A model generated the notes under the pieces. It was given only the letters and a program-made list of their open reading frames with translations, did no database searches and was not told the origin of the DNA. Shown here piece after piece: positions 39,950 to 51,197 of a stretch of 64,000 nt of DNA. Numbering within the stretch: the first letter of the stretch is position 1; each line of letters opens with the position of its first letter. The position numbers were made by a program, and so were the translations under genes. The DNA is from Branchiostoma floridae (Eukaryota > Chordata > Leptocardii > Amphioxiformes > Branchiostomatidae), in the NCBI RefSeq assembly GCF_000003815.2, contig NC_049983.1:62001-126000 (forward strand), given 5' to 3'.

Positions 39950-40740
39950 TTTTGTTGTTTAGTATCACAATTCGCATTTCTAGTTGGCGACTTTTAGTAA
40001 GTACTTTATTTGAAACCACAGTGAATGTTTATTTCCATACAATTTCACACTACCCTAGCAGTTCACTACGAAAAGTGACCAATATCACAGACGTGGAAAG
40101 CAGCAATCCATGCTCTTTGTTAGCCTCTACCAGGCTTCGTGGTTTGATGGTCTAATTGTCGAAATTGGACAAATAGAGTCACCGTACGCTAGGGGAGTCA
40201 GCCGGCCGAGAAGGTCCATTTTTCAAACCAGTTTGGAGAATGTCCCTAATCGGCCGGCTGACTCCCCTAGCGTAGTATTTACTCTATTTGACCAATTTCT
40301 ACAATTAGACCACCAAACCACACATGAAGCCTGGTAGAGGCTAGCTCTTTGTATCAGTGGTAGAAGACCTCCTTGTAAGACAACTAGGCCACACCTTGTA
40401 TTAGACACTATAATTACTATTTGCATAATCTTTTATCTCTGTCAGTAAGCGTGACGAAAAATACATTTCAATCACATTTCTAGTTGGCGACCTTTAATAA
40501 GTATTTTATTGGAAACCGCAGTGTTGCCATGGAATTAAAATCATATTTCCATAAAGTTTCAAACTACCCCAAAAATTCACTACCAAAAGTGACCATTTTC
40601 ACCGCCGTGGAAGCCAGCAATCCATACTCTTGTATCAGTGGTAGAAGACCTCCTTCTAAGACAACTAAGTCGCACCTTGTGTAATACCAATTACTATTTG
40701 CATAATCTTTTGTCTCTGCCCATCTATTTTTAGCGTGACG
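39950..40740. repeat. Tandem duplication upstream of the secreted-protein gene
   Basis: 39955-40450 (without the inserted hairpin) matches 40470-40740: TTTCTAGTTGGCGAC..., GGTAGAAGACCTCCTT..., ATTTGCATAATCTTTT.... The downstream copy carries the TATA box. Confidence 0.75.
40121..40343. mobile_element. Hairpin element (TAGCCTCTACCAGG family), intact
   Basis: 223 bp, arms of about 90 bp, flanked by the perfect 9-bp duplication GCTCTTTGT (40112-40120 and 40344-40352). Confidence 0.8.
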
Positions 40741-40743
40741 GAG

Positions 40744-40750
40744 TATATAT
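40744..40750 (+). promoter_or_regulatory. TATA box of the secreted-protein gene
   Basis: TATATAT about 25-30 bp before the likely start of the non-coding exon ending at 40837. The sequence upstream is a diverged duplicate of 39950-40450. Confidence 0.5.
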
Positions 40751-40774
40751 CTCAGTTGCAGTCCGCGCAGTTCC

Positions 40775-40837
40775 ATTTCCCAAGTCAAGACTTCTGCAGA
40801 AAAGAAGCAAGTCCTCGTTTGATCGTCAACAAACTCG
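40775..40837 (+). other. Putative non-coding exon 1 of the secreted-protein gene
   Basis: Ends in a strong donor (CTCG/GTAAGT, boundary 40837) and starts just after a TATA box. It would splice to 41868 across an intron of 1030 bp that contains a ~200-bp tandem duplication (about 40860-41070 and 41070-41215). Confidence 0.5.
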
Positions 40838-40859
40838 GTAAGTACAACTATCAAGTCTT

Positions 40860-41215
40860 CAACTTCCAGTATTACACCACATCGCTAACTGAAACCGCTG
40901 GCGTGACGTCTATTTTCTTTAGACATTTGGCTATATGTTGGTAGCTGTGTGGACTTTTGGCGAACGATTTGTAAGGTAGTGGACTTGTTTCCATGTGCAT
41001 GATGTGGTCATTCGGGATCAAAGACAAGAATACCCCCAAATGACCCGATCGGGGAAAGTACATGTATTACACCACATCGCTAAGTGAAACCGCTGGTGTC
41101 TATTTTCTTTAGACATTTGGCTGTATGTTGGTAGCTGTGTGGACTTTTGGTGAACGATTTGTGAAGTAATGGACTTGGTTCCATGTGCATGATGTGGTCA
41201 TTCGGGATCAAAGAC
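40860..41215. repeat. ~200-bp tandem duplication in the secreted-protein gene 5' intron
   Basis: TATTACACCACATCGCTAA starts both copies (about 40869 and 41064); both contain GACATTTGGCTNTATGTTGG and GCATGATGTGGTCATTCGGG. Confidence 0.8.
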
Positions 41216-41867
41216 AAGAAGACAACCCAGAACAAGACGGGGATAGTTCTTCATTTTCTCCTTCTTAGATACCCCCAAAATTACCCGATCGGGGGAAAGT
41301 AATGGGGCCAATGCTAGGGCGGGTAGTTTTAAACAACCCAACTGTGGGAGCTGCTCCAACTGATGATGAGCCATTCATTCATTCGTTCAATTCGTTCATT
41401 GTATAGAGAGACTCCGAGATGGCCAATGTACCCCTGATCGCCGCTCTGGCTTACTCTTTATCGGGCGCCGCTGGCAAGAAATTGAGAATGATTTGAAATT
41501 AAGGGTACATTGATAGAAGTCGTCATAGTTATCTCCAAACTATGTCCCATTACTCGCTGTAAGTAAAGATAGATAGAACTGTATTACACGACAGCTGTAA
41601 AGGATACAATGTGTGGCAACTTGTACATACAATACAGAACAGTTAACTACATTGGTTGCTATCATCTTAAAGTTATAATACTTACAGTTACGATTCCAAT
41701 TCGTCTTCAGAAAAAAACGGATATAATCATTTAACCTTACAATGCGTATAAGCAATGAGCTCATGGCAGACTTTCGTCTCTTGATAAGTAGCTTGTTTGT
41801 TTGTTTGTTTTACATTCGCTGTTAGTTTTACTACATACATGTTTATTTTTTGGCCCAATGTTTGCAG

Positions 41868-41994
41868 GTAGAAAAAGCCGCAACCATGAAGTTTTCTCTT
41901 TGTTTGCTGATTATCACTATGGTCGTCATGGCAACGCTGATTGACTACACCGAAGGTTGGAGGCGCAGGGGAAGTGAAGGCGCCGCGAAAGTTG
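41868..41994 (+). CDS. Signal-peptide exon of a small secreted protein (partial gene)
   Basis: Acceptor TTTGCAG at 41867, ATG at 41886 in good context (CAACCATGA), then MKFSLCLLIITMVVMATLID and YTEGWRRRGSEGAAKV, donor GTACGT after 41994 (phase 1). Residues 1-24 form a typical signal peptide with cleavage probably before or near EGWRRR. The EGWRRR start resembles secreted invertebrate proteins that begin with a basic run before Cys-rich domains, but no domain is present in this exon. I found no downstream exons: tandem repeats and an assembly gap follow. Function unknown. Confidence 0.6.
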
Positions 41995-42337
41995 GTACGT
42001 TTTATGACTATGACCGGATTATTTCAGGCATCTAAGCAATGATAAAAGTGAATTCAAGACGGATATTGACCGGGAAGTTACATATCTTTACAGAAATTCC
42101 TTTCCGTTGTGACCAGTTGTCAAAAAAAAACCTTGCCGGCTGTGTTGCATCTTGAGGAGACTGAACTGTCATGCGATACCAAAATATGAAAAAAGATTAA
42201 GTCGGCCTATTCTCTATATCGATATTGTCTTTGTCAGTACTTAAACCTACTCTCCAAGCAGAGGTGAGGCTACGGCTGTTTATATTGTGTTTTGGTGCAT
42301 TTTTGTCGGATTTGATATATGCGCTCGCCTGTGTGGG

Positions 42338-42740
42338 CCCTAGAAAAGCCTTGTATCAAGACTACATCTAAGCTGTTTCTCAGGGTCGAAACTAGGGCAA
42401 ACATTTTCTCGGGGTGTCCTGGCCATGGAGCCGAGGAGCTGGCCTGTGTGGGCCCTAGAAAAGCCTTGCATCGAGGCTGCACCTAAGCTGTTTCTCAGGG
42501 GCGAACTAGGGCACTGTAGCAAACATTTCCTCGGGGTGTGTTGGCCATGGAGCCGAGGAGCTGGCCTGTGTGGTCCCTAGAAACATCCATGCATCAAGGC
42601 TATACCTAAGCTGTTTCTCAGCGTCGAACTAGGGCACTGTGGCAATCTTTTCCTCGGGGTGTGTTGGCCATGGAGCCGAGGAGCTGGCCTGTGTGGTCCC
42701 AGTAGAAAAGCCTTGTATCAAGGCTACACCTAAGCTGTTT
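42338..42740. repeat. ~120-bp tandem array
   Basis: About four units with GGAGCCGAGGAGCTGGCCTG, AAGGCTACACCTAAGCTG and TTCCTCGGGGTGT. Confidence 0.85.
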
Positions 42741-42794
42741 CTTACTAACTTTAATAGGGTCGAACTTATGGTTTAATATTCCAGTCAAAAGCCT

Positions 42795-43172
42795 AATACA
42801 ATGTATTTGGGCCTAATACAATGTATTCCAGGGCCTAATACAATGTATTCCTCAAATACAATGTATTACATCCACTGTATTAGTCAAATACAATGTATTA
42901 CAGGCTCAACTACAATGTATTTCACAAATACAATGTATTACAGAGGCAAAAATACATTGTATTGAGCCCAATACATTGTAATACACTGTAGTGAGTCCGA
43001 GTCCAATACACTGTAGTGAGTCAAATACACTGTATTGAGTCAAATACATTGTACTGAGTCAATTACATTGTAGTGAGTCAAATACATCGTAGTTAGTCAA
43101 ATACACTGTACTGAGTCCTACACAGTGTACTGAGTCCAATACACTGTACAGAGTCGTAGACAATGTATTTCA
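42795..43172. repeat. Array of palindromic AATACANTGTATT words
   Basis: About 25 copies of AATACAATGTATT and later AATACACTGTA...GAGTC variants, spaced roughly 15-20 bp. The left half mostly reads AATACAATGTATT; the right half shifts to CAAATACACTGTANTGAGT. Confidence 0.85.
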
Positions 43173-43457
43173 AAGTAAACTACATTACATGCAGTACCAC
43201 TTCCCTCCGCCAGGGATGTAGCACTCCACTTACAAGGGTATCATAGGGGATCTGGGTATCAGTAGACGAACTTGTGCTGGCGAAATTCAAAGAATGCCAC
43301 GTGCGACGCCTGCATGCAGATACGACTTTTTTTCTAATTTCATTTTGTATTGCTGAACATCCATAATATACAGGAATAACAAATACTTATTTTTCCCCCA
43401 TTGACATGGATTTTTGTGTCAGAAAATTTACCAAATGTCTGCTAAGGTACATTGCTG

Positions 43458-43557
43458 NNNNNNNNNNNNNNNNNNNNNNNNNNNNNNNNNNNNNNNNNNN
43501 NNNNNNNNNNNNNNNNNNNNNNNNNNNNNNNNNNNNNNNNNNNNNNNNNNNNNNNNN
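43458..43557. other. Assembly gap (100 N)
   Basis: Fixed-length run of N; the flanks are not visibly palindromic. It follows tandem arrays and may hide exons of the secreted-protein gene. Confidence 0.99.
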
Positions 43558-44434
43558 ATTCGTGTTAAGAGATGATGATTTTAAGTTAAATCTATCAAAA
43601 AACGGAGCAGAATAGTACCATGGCGCATGTGGCATGTCTCAAAAGTGTATAAGCGTGAAATTTGTATCATGATATGGAACAGGAAAAATAAGATCCCATC
43701 ATACTCCAGAATTGCTGTAAGTTGCATGTTCTGCACGTCAAGGAATTATCCAATGATGGCATTATTATGAAAAGGGAAGTCACTTCGGATCCTCATTTTA
43801 TATGACCTATCATGTTCCTGTGCGTAAATATGCTACGTAAATTACGTCATGGGACGTCATGGGTCAGAAACGGAGGAAGACCCCCTAAATTTCTGAAAAT
43901 TAGGACGGCATTTCGCCAAATGATGTCACCTGAGATAATAAGTGATTGATGAAAAACTGACTTTAAAACTTAAAAAAATCAATTCGTGAAGTGACCGAGG
44001 ACACGTCACTCATCTTCCTGGATTTCTCGGCAGACAATTGTTACAAACCACAGTGTACATAAAGTACATATAATCGGCACGTATTCAGAAATCATTAGTG
44101 AGCAAAGTAGTATATTACTGAACAAATCCCAGTGGCATACAACATATCCCGCAAACGCAAAATGTACAGGGTTCCCCGGTTGTTAAGTGAGACTGTTTAT
44201 GACCAGAAGTTTGACGCTAAACTTTAGAACAATCGCTGTGAACAGAAGTTATGACATACAGAACATTCGCTGTGAAAGTCAGTAAATAAGTAGATGTGAC
44301 CTTTCCGTTGAACAACAAAGGTCTTGCTATGATAACAACGTGCTCGCTATGAATGTAACTTGACAGAAAAACATCGCCGTAGAAAATAGTCTTATCTTTC
44401 TCGCACCTTCATGCACAGAAATCCGTATTTCTTG

Positions 44435-44882
44435 TACCCCTGTCATATTATATACGACCTTCGGACGTACTTCGCGATCGCAGGAAGGGCCTTGCGTATT
44501 TGACGCCAAAAAACTATCCCTGTTGACGTCACGTTTAAGCGAGGCTCGTGCGATCGACGGTGAATAGATCTATGATGATGTTCCATGACCTCATACACGC
44601 GGACAAGGTAACACAAAACGTCCCTCAAAAAAGGCAAGAGATCAATAAATGTTGCTTATTTTGTTGTCGAAATCTTTTTAACCAGTGAATGGAATGCGCG
44701 GGCATAATAGAAATGACACAAGAAAGGAAAGTATATGACAATGCCAATCTACATACTACCACAGGGGGAACAATGTTAGAATTACCCTCACATTCCCAGA
44801 AATTCAATATTTGTAAACAAACGGAAGTCGGGCGAACGTCGCGCGAACGTCTCCCGACGTTTCGTGTAATGTGACAGGGGTA
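44435..44882. mobile_element. Harbinger-like MITE (TACCCCTGTCA ends)
   Basis: 448 bp with ends TACCCCTGTCATATTA / TAATGTGACAGGGGTA, flanked by TTG/TTA. The body (TTCGGACGTACTTCGCGATC ...) matches 60300-60740. Confidence 0.6.
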
Positions 44883-45857
44883 TTAACGAGAATAGGGGGA
44901 ACTTTTATGTGTAAGTTGGGGAATGTCTAAGTCGTTCATCAGTTTCACCCGACAGCTTTCTCTATATCCCCTATCTTGCAATTAGCCTACGGGCATGAAC
45001 TTGCAGATAAACTTATTCATCGTATTAATCTTTCGCAACGTAACATAATCGTATCCGGTTCCCTCCATAAATACTCTTGAATGCGCCATTTTCCTGAGAT
45101 TTCATGACCAGGGTACATTATGCACGTAGTCTTATTTCCTTATTTTTCTAATATCGCAGAGTTCTCACGTTTTTACCCGACTTCAAGTGGAAGACCGTGA
45201 AACAGCGACCATACCAAGTACCTACCGCTCAGTGTAAACCCTAAGCTTACTACTCTCTTAATGCCAGGGAGGCTGCAGAATGCTCCATTCTTGTTAGGCT
45301 GTGCCCTGTACCTTTTTGACAGATGACTGGATCGAGTCAATTGTGTAAGGAAAAGAAGAACGGTGTGATCTTCTGCGATTTGTCCAGAGAAATTCACACA
45401 CAAAATCATATCACAACATTGTGTTTAGTAAACTCAAAGTTTCGATAATGTATCTTGTAGATTGGTCAAATTATATCTGACTGGGAGATTGCAGCGTACC
45501 TGCCTAATTCAGTCTAACAAAAAAATAGCGCATGTGACTTGTGGAAAACTCAAGTGTCCCATTTTTTGATGATTATGCCTAACTGTATACAGTCATTCGC
45601 AAAATTACTCAGGATTTTGGGAAAATCATATCCAATCGCTTGCGTCATTGCCATTTAGCATGTATGTAGTCATTTGAGCTGTCTATATATGCCGACGTCG
45701 CTACTATATATCGTACACTTTTCACACCGTAGCACAGGTAAAGTCCAAAATGACCCTATATACCGGACTAGTAGTGTAGTGTGTTTTGTTCACGCGCAAG
45801 AGGAATCGAATAATAGGTCGCCCGAAAAGCTAGAAAAGGACGAAACCTCTGAAGATC

Positions 45858-46034
45858 TAATCTCAAAGCAGATCCTACAATGGCATAAGATAGTACCAAA
45901 CTGGCCAAAGAGTGTAGTCAGCCAAGAGGTGTACATTTGCCACACCGGTAGCGAAACACACTCCTAAGCCGGCTTCACTCCTCTGCCGGCTTTTGATACT
46001 ATCTAATGCTACCGTAGGATCTGCTTGGAGATTA
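45858..46034. mobile_element. Hairpin MITE (TAATCTCAAAGCAGATC family), copy 1
   Basis: 177 bp with arms TAATCTCAAAGCAGATCCTA ... ATAAGATAGTA and complement; CGGC-rich centre. Confidence 0.65.
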
Positions 46035-46805
46035 CTGAAGACCTTGAATATAAAGATAGAATAGTTCCGTGCAAATAAAACATGAGTGGGGACGGACAAA
46101 TAATTGAAATATTGTAAAACAATTTTCGAAGAGGGCTCTGCGGGACTGATGATAGTATTTTTGTCTTAATTGTCATCCGAGACAAGGCACATTTTAAGCC
46201 CGAAATAGCTTCACTCGTAGGGCCGATTAAAGGGGCTAACATCCTATACGTCTGCTTGATTTGAACCTTTGTAAGGGTCTTAGTACGTTTTTTTTTCAGA
46301 TAATTTTGTTAACATTTTTCCAGGAAAGATGTGGTTTTAAAGGCACTCAGGCGGCTTTTCAAAAGACACTAGAAAATGTTTGAACGTCGCAGGATTCTCC
46401 CGTTGGCTGATTTTTCCCATGATGTACAGCACCTGTGAAATACTGTGATTATCGTGCGATATACTGGATAAGCTATCACAGTACGATTTACGCGACCGGG
46501 GCTTAAGGGCATCAACATACAAAAACTTACCATTTAAAAATCTTTATAGTGTCAAAGTTTCCTAATGTGATGACAAATCAGAAAAAGTGCACATATATTT
46601 CTAGCTCACGTTACCTTGTCTTTTAAGTGCAGCTGACGTCAAAAGCCTTCTTGGATATCCAAACTACCTGCGAATCAAGATTTTAAACCCCTAATAGTTG
46701 TAGTCTAGTGAGGCTTGATAGAACAGCAACGCCCTTCACTTAAACGCCGTTTCTAACAGAGTCAAGCGTTCTGAAGGTGTTCAGAGCCAGGTTTACTAGT
46801 GTATG

Positions 46806-47870
46806 AAAAGTGTTCAGTGCCAAGGACAGGTATGCTCACCTGGTGGAACGATAGGCATACTTAACTGTATCTGGACAGAATGTGCACCAGGGTCAGATGC
46901 CTTAACCTCTGTGACTGGTGTTCCGCATCAAGCAGATGTACGTTTAGCTGTGGGTGGATGGTGTTCAGCACCACATATTTACCTGTGTGGGAGGTGTTCA
47001 GCACCAGGGACAGGTTTGTTTACCTGTGTGGATGGTTTTCAGCACCACATATTTACAGGAATGTTAAACTGTGCGCAGTGGACAGCACCAGGGGCAGGTG
47101 TGTTCACCTGTGTGTGTAGGGTGTTCAGCACCAGGGGCAGGTGTGTTCACCTGTGTGTGTATGGTGTTCAGCACCAGGGGTAGGTGTGTTCACCTGTGTG
47201 TGTATGGTGTTCAGCACCAGGGGTAGGTGTGTTCAAATGTCTGTGTGGATGGTGTTCAGCACCAGGAACACATGTTTACCTGTGTGTGTGTGTATGGTGT
47301 TCAGCACCAGGTGTGTTAACCTCTGTGTGTGAATGGTGTTCAGCACCAGGGACAGGTATGTTTACCTGTGTGTGAATGGTGTTCACCACCAGGGAGAGAT
47401 GTGTTTACCTGTGTGTGCATGGTGTTCACCACCAGGGACAGGTGTGTTAACCTGTGTGATCAGGGACAGGTGTGTTTACCTGTGTGACCAGGGACAGGTG
47501 TGTTTACCTGAGTGGATGGTGTTCAGCACCGGGAAATGTGTCGTTACACCCTTTCTTATGTCAGCCTGAAGACAGATGTGTTAACATTCTATGCACGGAT
47601 GGTGTTCAGCACCATTCAGTGCATTTACCTGTGTGGATAATGCGCCAGGGACAGGTGTTCCCTTGTACGGTACAGTACATGAGACAGTGTCTGTCTGGAT
47701 GATGTTCAGTACCAGGCAGGGACATTTACTTGTGTGTGGTGTTGACCACCAGGGATAGGTGCATTTACCTGTTGGGATGGAATTTGGCACCAGGGATAGG
47801 TGTGTTTACCTGTTTTGATGGAATTTGGGACCAGGGATAGGTGTGTTTACCTGTCTGGATGTCCTTATGT
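46806..47870. repeat. ~40-45-bp minisatellite rich in CAGGTG/CACCTG
   Basis: Units of GGTGTTCAGCACCAGGGACA and GGTGTGTTCACCTGTGTG, progressively degraded toward 47.9 kb. Open in several frames, hence not coding. Confidence 0.9.
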
Positions 47871-48984
47871 ACCAAGGACAGGTATGTTTATTGGTGTGTT
47901 GATTACCAAGGAGAGGTACATTTACCTGTGTATGAGAGGTGTTCAGTACCAATGTGTGTTCCAGATACATGTAACCTTGATCATAATGAGTATTGTGGGA
48001 ATCGAATATCAGTGCAACCAACAAGTACAGTCCGGTATCGCTGACAAAAATGGGGTGCTTTATTATGATACAGTTATCTTGCCATCTTCCCTATTTAATG
48101 AGGATCATGCTTTACGTCAGCTACCTCAAAATTATGCATTGTATTTGAGGGCCAAACTCGTCAGTCTGTTGAAACCGTTTATGTGCACTCCGCATACCCA
48201 ATACAACACTGTGAGCTGTAAACACTGTATATATCTTGTCATGCATGCTACAAAATGTAAAACGATATTTACATGTCAAAGCTAACCACAGTGGCTATGC
48301 GGGTAAAGAAAACAAACAATATACACTGCTTTGTACTTATATTCCTGAAACTTTAGTGAAAGATCTCTGCTTGATAGTGCAATGTTAACACCACCCCTCG
48401 CGTCGTTTTGCCGGCCAGCTGAAGCCGTTGCCCGGGAGTTGGCACGAGGAGCCAGACGCGAGAGGATTTAGGGGATGGGTGGAACCAGTATGCTTACCAC
48501 CCTACATTTAAGAGTGTAGCAGGTGGAACCTGTGTGCCTAGCCACTCAAGAGTGCAGCTGCTAAGCTAACACTACCCAGAGCCCCCTAACCCCCACCTCC
48601 GTTACCTGAACAGAAAGAAAAATAAAACAGTCGGTTATCAGTATGAGAAGATTCAAATCATCTCTGAACAGACATGAAACTCTGAGTCAGTTAGTCGATA
48701 CTACCAGCTTTACAAATGTATCTGCTCCACACACCCTTATCTTTTCCATAAAGCTGCATATATTGCGATAAAACATTTCAGTACAAGAACCTCAACACCT
48801 TTACAGCAACAAAGGCTACAGGAACAGACAAGTATGTTATTACAAGATTATCATTTTAAGCTGTAAACATGCTTCTATTGGGGGAAAAACATTTACAGCC
48901 CTAGTTCTTCAACTATTGGGAAAAAGGTGTTATTGTAGGATACTTCACAGTCCTAAATTTACTGGGGAAAAAGAATTCTGTTAT
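47871..48984. other. Intergenic between minisatellites
   Basis: An open stretch at 47950-48285 without homology or splice context, and a GC-richer segment at 48390-48620 that may be an unclassified repeat. Confidence 0.3.
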
Positions 48985-49735
48985 TCTTCACTGTACTGAA
49001 CCTGCATGTATTGGTAAAACAAATAGTATGTTATTATAAGAAGCTTCACTGTCTTAAACCTGCATCTATTGGTGGAAAAAACAAGCCTGTTATTATAAGA
49101 AGCTTCACTGTCCTAACCCTCCATCTATTGGTGGAAAAAAACAAGCCTGTTATTTATAAGAAGCTTTACTTTCTTAAACCTGCATCTATTGGTGGAAAAA
49201 AACAAGCCTGTTATTATAAGAAGCTTTACTGTCCTAAACCTGCATCTATTGGTGGAAAAAAACAAGCCTGTTATCATAAGAAGCTTCACTGTCCTAACCC
49301 TCCATCTATTGGTAAAAAAAACAAGTCTGTTATTATAAGAAGCTTCACTGTCCTAACCCTCCATCTATTGGTAAAAAAAACAAGTCTGTTATTATAAGAA
49401 GCTTCACTGTCCTAAACCTGCATCTATTGGTGGAAAAAAAACAAGCCTGTTATCATAAGAAGCTTCACTGTCCTAACCCTCCAACTATTGGTAAAAAAAC
49501 AAGTCTGTTATCATGTCCTAACCCTCCATCTATTGGTAAAAAAACAAGTCTGTTATTATAAGAAGCTGTACTGTCCTAACCCTCCAACTATTGGGAGAAA
49601 ACAAGTCTGTTATTATAAGAAGCTTCACTGTCATAACCCTACATCTATTGGTAAAAAAACAAGTCTGTTATTATAAGAAGCTTCACTGTCTTAAACACCA
49701 TCTACTGGGAAAAAATGTTTTTAAAAGCTTCACAT
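48985..49735. repeat. ~60-bp minisatellite
   Basis: About 12 units of CTGTTATTATAAGAAGCTTC ACTGTCCTAACCCTCCATCT ATTGGTAAAAAAACAAG. Confidence 0.92.
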
Positions 49736-49844
49736 CCCCAAACCTGCTTAATGTGTATATGGAAAAAAATCATTACAAGTTTCCCCTAGCAAGCCTTAAA
49801 AATCTATCACATACAAATGATACCATTACCTATAGCTAAATGGC

Positions 49845-50410
49845 AGTCGAGAGACAGACTGGCAATGCAATATAAACATGTCATACACCCTGACTGAAAA
49901 ATCAATGGCACATGCATTACCTATAGCTAAATGGCACAGTCTAGAGACAGACTGGCAATGCAATATAAACATGAAATACACCCTGACTGAAAAATCAATG
50001 GTACATGCATTACCTATAGCTAAATGGCACAGACTGGCAATGCAATATAAACATGTCATACACCCTGACTGAAACATCAATGGCACATGCATTACCTATA
50101 GCTAAATGGCAGTCTAGAGATCTAGACAGACTGGCAATGCAATATAAACATGTCATACACCCTGACTGAAACATCAATGGCACATGCATTACCTATAGCT
50201 AAATGGCAGTCTAGAGACAGACTGGCAATGCAATATAAACATGTCATACACCCTGACTGAAAAATCAATGGCACATCATTACCTATAGCTAAATGGCACA
50301 GTCTAGAGACAGACTGGCAATGCAGTAAAAACATGTCATACACCCTGACTGAAAAATCAATGGCACATCATTATCTATAGCTAAATGGCACAGTCTAGAG
50401 ACAGACTATC
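49845..50410. repeat. ~95-bp tandem array
   Basis: About six units with CCTGACTGAAAAATCAATGG, TTACCTATAGCTAAATGGCA and AGACTGGCAATGCAATATAA. Confidence 0.92.
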
Positions 50411-51100
50411 CTCCCACGGAAAATTTAGCTGTAATTTGGTTGTATTACAGGGCAAGTAACAAACGTTACCGTTAACGTTTGTTACAACAGTAAACTTTAT
50501 GCTTTTTTTGAAATGATTGACATTATTTGCTACAATAATTTGATATAAGTGGACATGCCTGGGGACATTTAAAAAGTTGGCAGCATGTTTACACCAGGTC
50601 TGATAGAAAGCTTAGAAAGCATTGAACATTGGTAACGTTTTTTACAGTCATTTCTATACGACATTTTGTTAAGCAATATCAGATACAAATGGCAATGAGT
50701 GAATGACCCATTCTTGTTCTTTAGAAAGCCAGAAAAACTGTAAAGCGTCACAAAAACCTAAATTTCTAGTCTTATAGTGGATAATATAACGGTGAAACAT
50801 GGCATAAACCACCTCACACAGCCAAGATCAGTGACGGGAGTGATCTGACATGATCAGTCAGAGGGCTTGGGTAGCTGGTTTCAACTGCCGAACAATCATT
50901 CTGGGAACTGAATTGTTACATTTATGGCTACTATTTGAATTATTCGTTTCTTCTCAGGCGACTGTCTGAATACTTTTTAGCTGGGTTTGGAAAATGTGGA
51001 TGATTTGTCGACTACAGAATGGTGATGGATGATGAATCATTGATTTCCAGAATTTTGTTTCCTTTTCCAAATCATCAGAAACCAGATATTGGGGGTGTGA

Positions 51101-51197
51101 TCACATCCATGTAGTCACCCTGGGGCTTGTGGTGTAATCTTCACTTCCAAGTTTCATTCCATTTGCTCCTCCACCTTGGGGCTTCATTGGCCGCTGG
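51101..51197 (-). CDS. Possible terminal coding exon, unknown gene
   Basis: A clear acceptor (TTTATCCACAG) is followed by 97 nt that, entered in phase 2, reads QRPMKPQGGGANGMKLGSED YTTSPRVTTWM and then TGA. I do not recognise the product. The minus strand at 53203-53249 has a possible upstream exon (acceptor TTACAG, donor GTCAGT) in a compatible frame. No homology supports either, so this may be chance. Confidence 0.25.

Larger units (their letters stand above)
43558..46800. other. Intergenic with MITEs only
   Basis: Contains the elements at 44435-44882 and 45858-46034. No exon of the upstream secreted-protein gene could be identified. Confidence 0.4.

Noticed and set aside
46803..47790. Cys-rich repeating proteins (CVWMVFST-type)
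   Set aside because: Arise from a 40-45-bp minisatellite that is open in more than one frame; no start, splice or domain support.
49011..49839. Lys-rich repeating frame
   Set aside because: Product of the ~60-bp minisatellite; unit length is not kept in frame.
48985..50410. CRISPR-like arrays
   Set aside because: Direct repeats have no unique spacers and the genome is eukaryotic; these are minisatellites.
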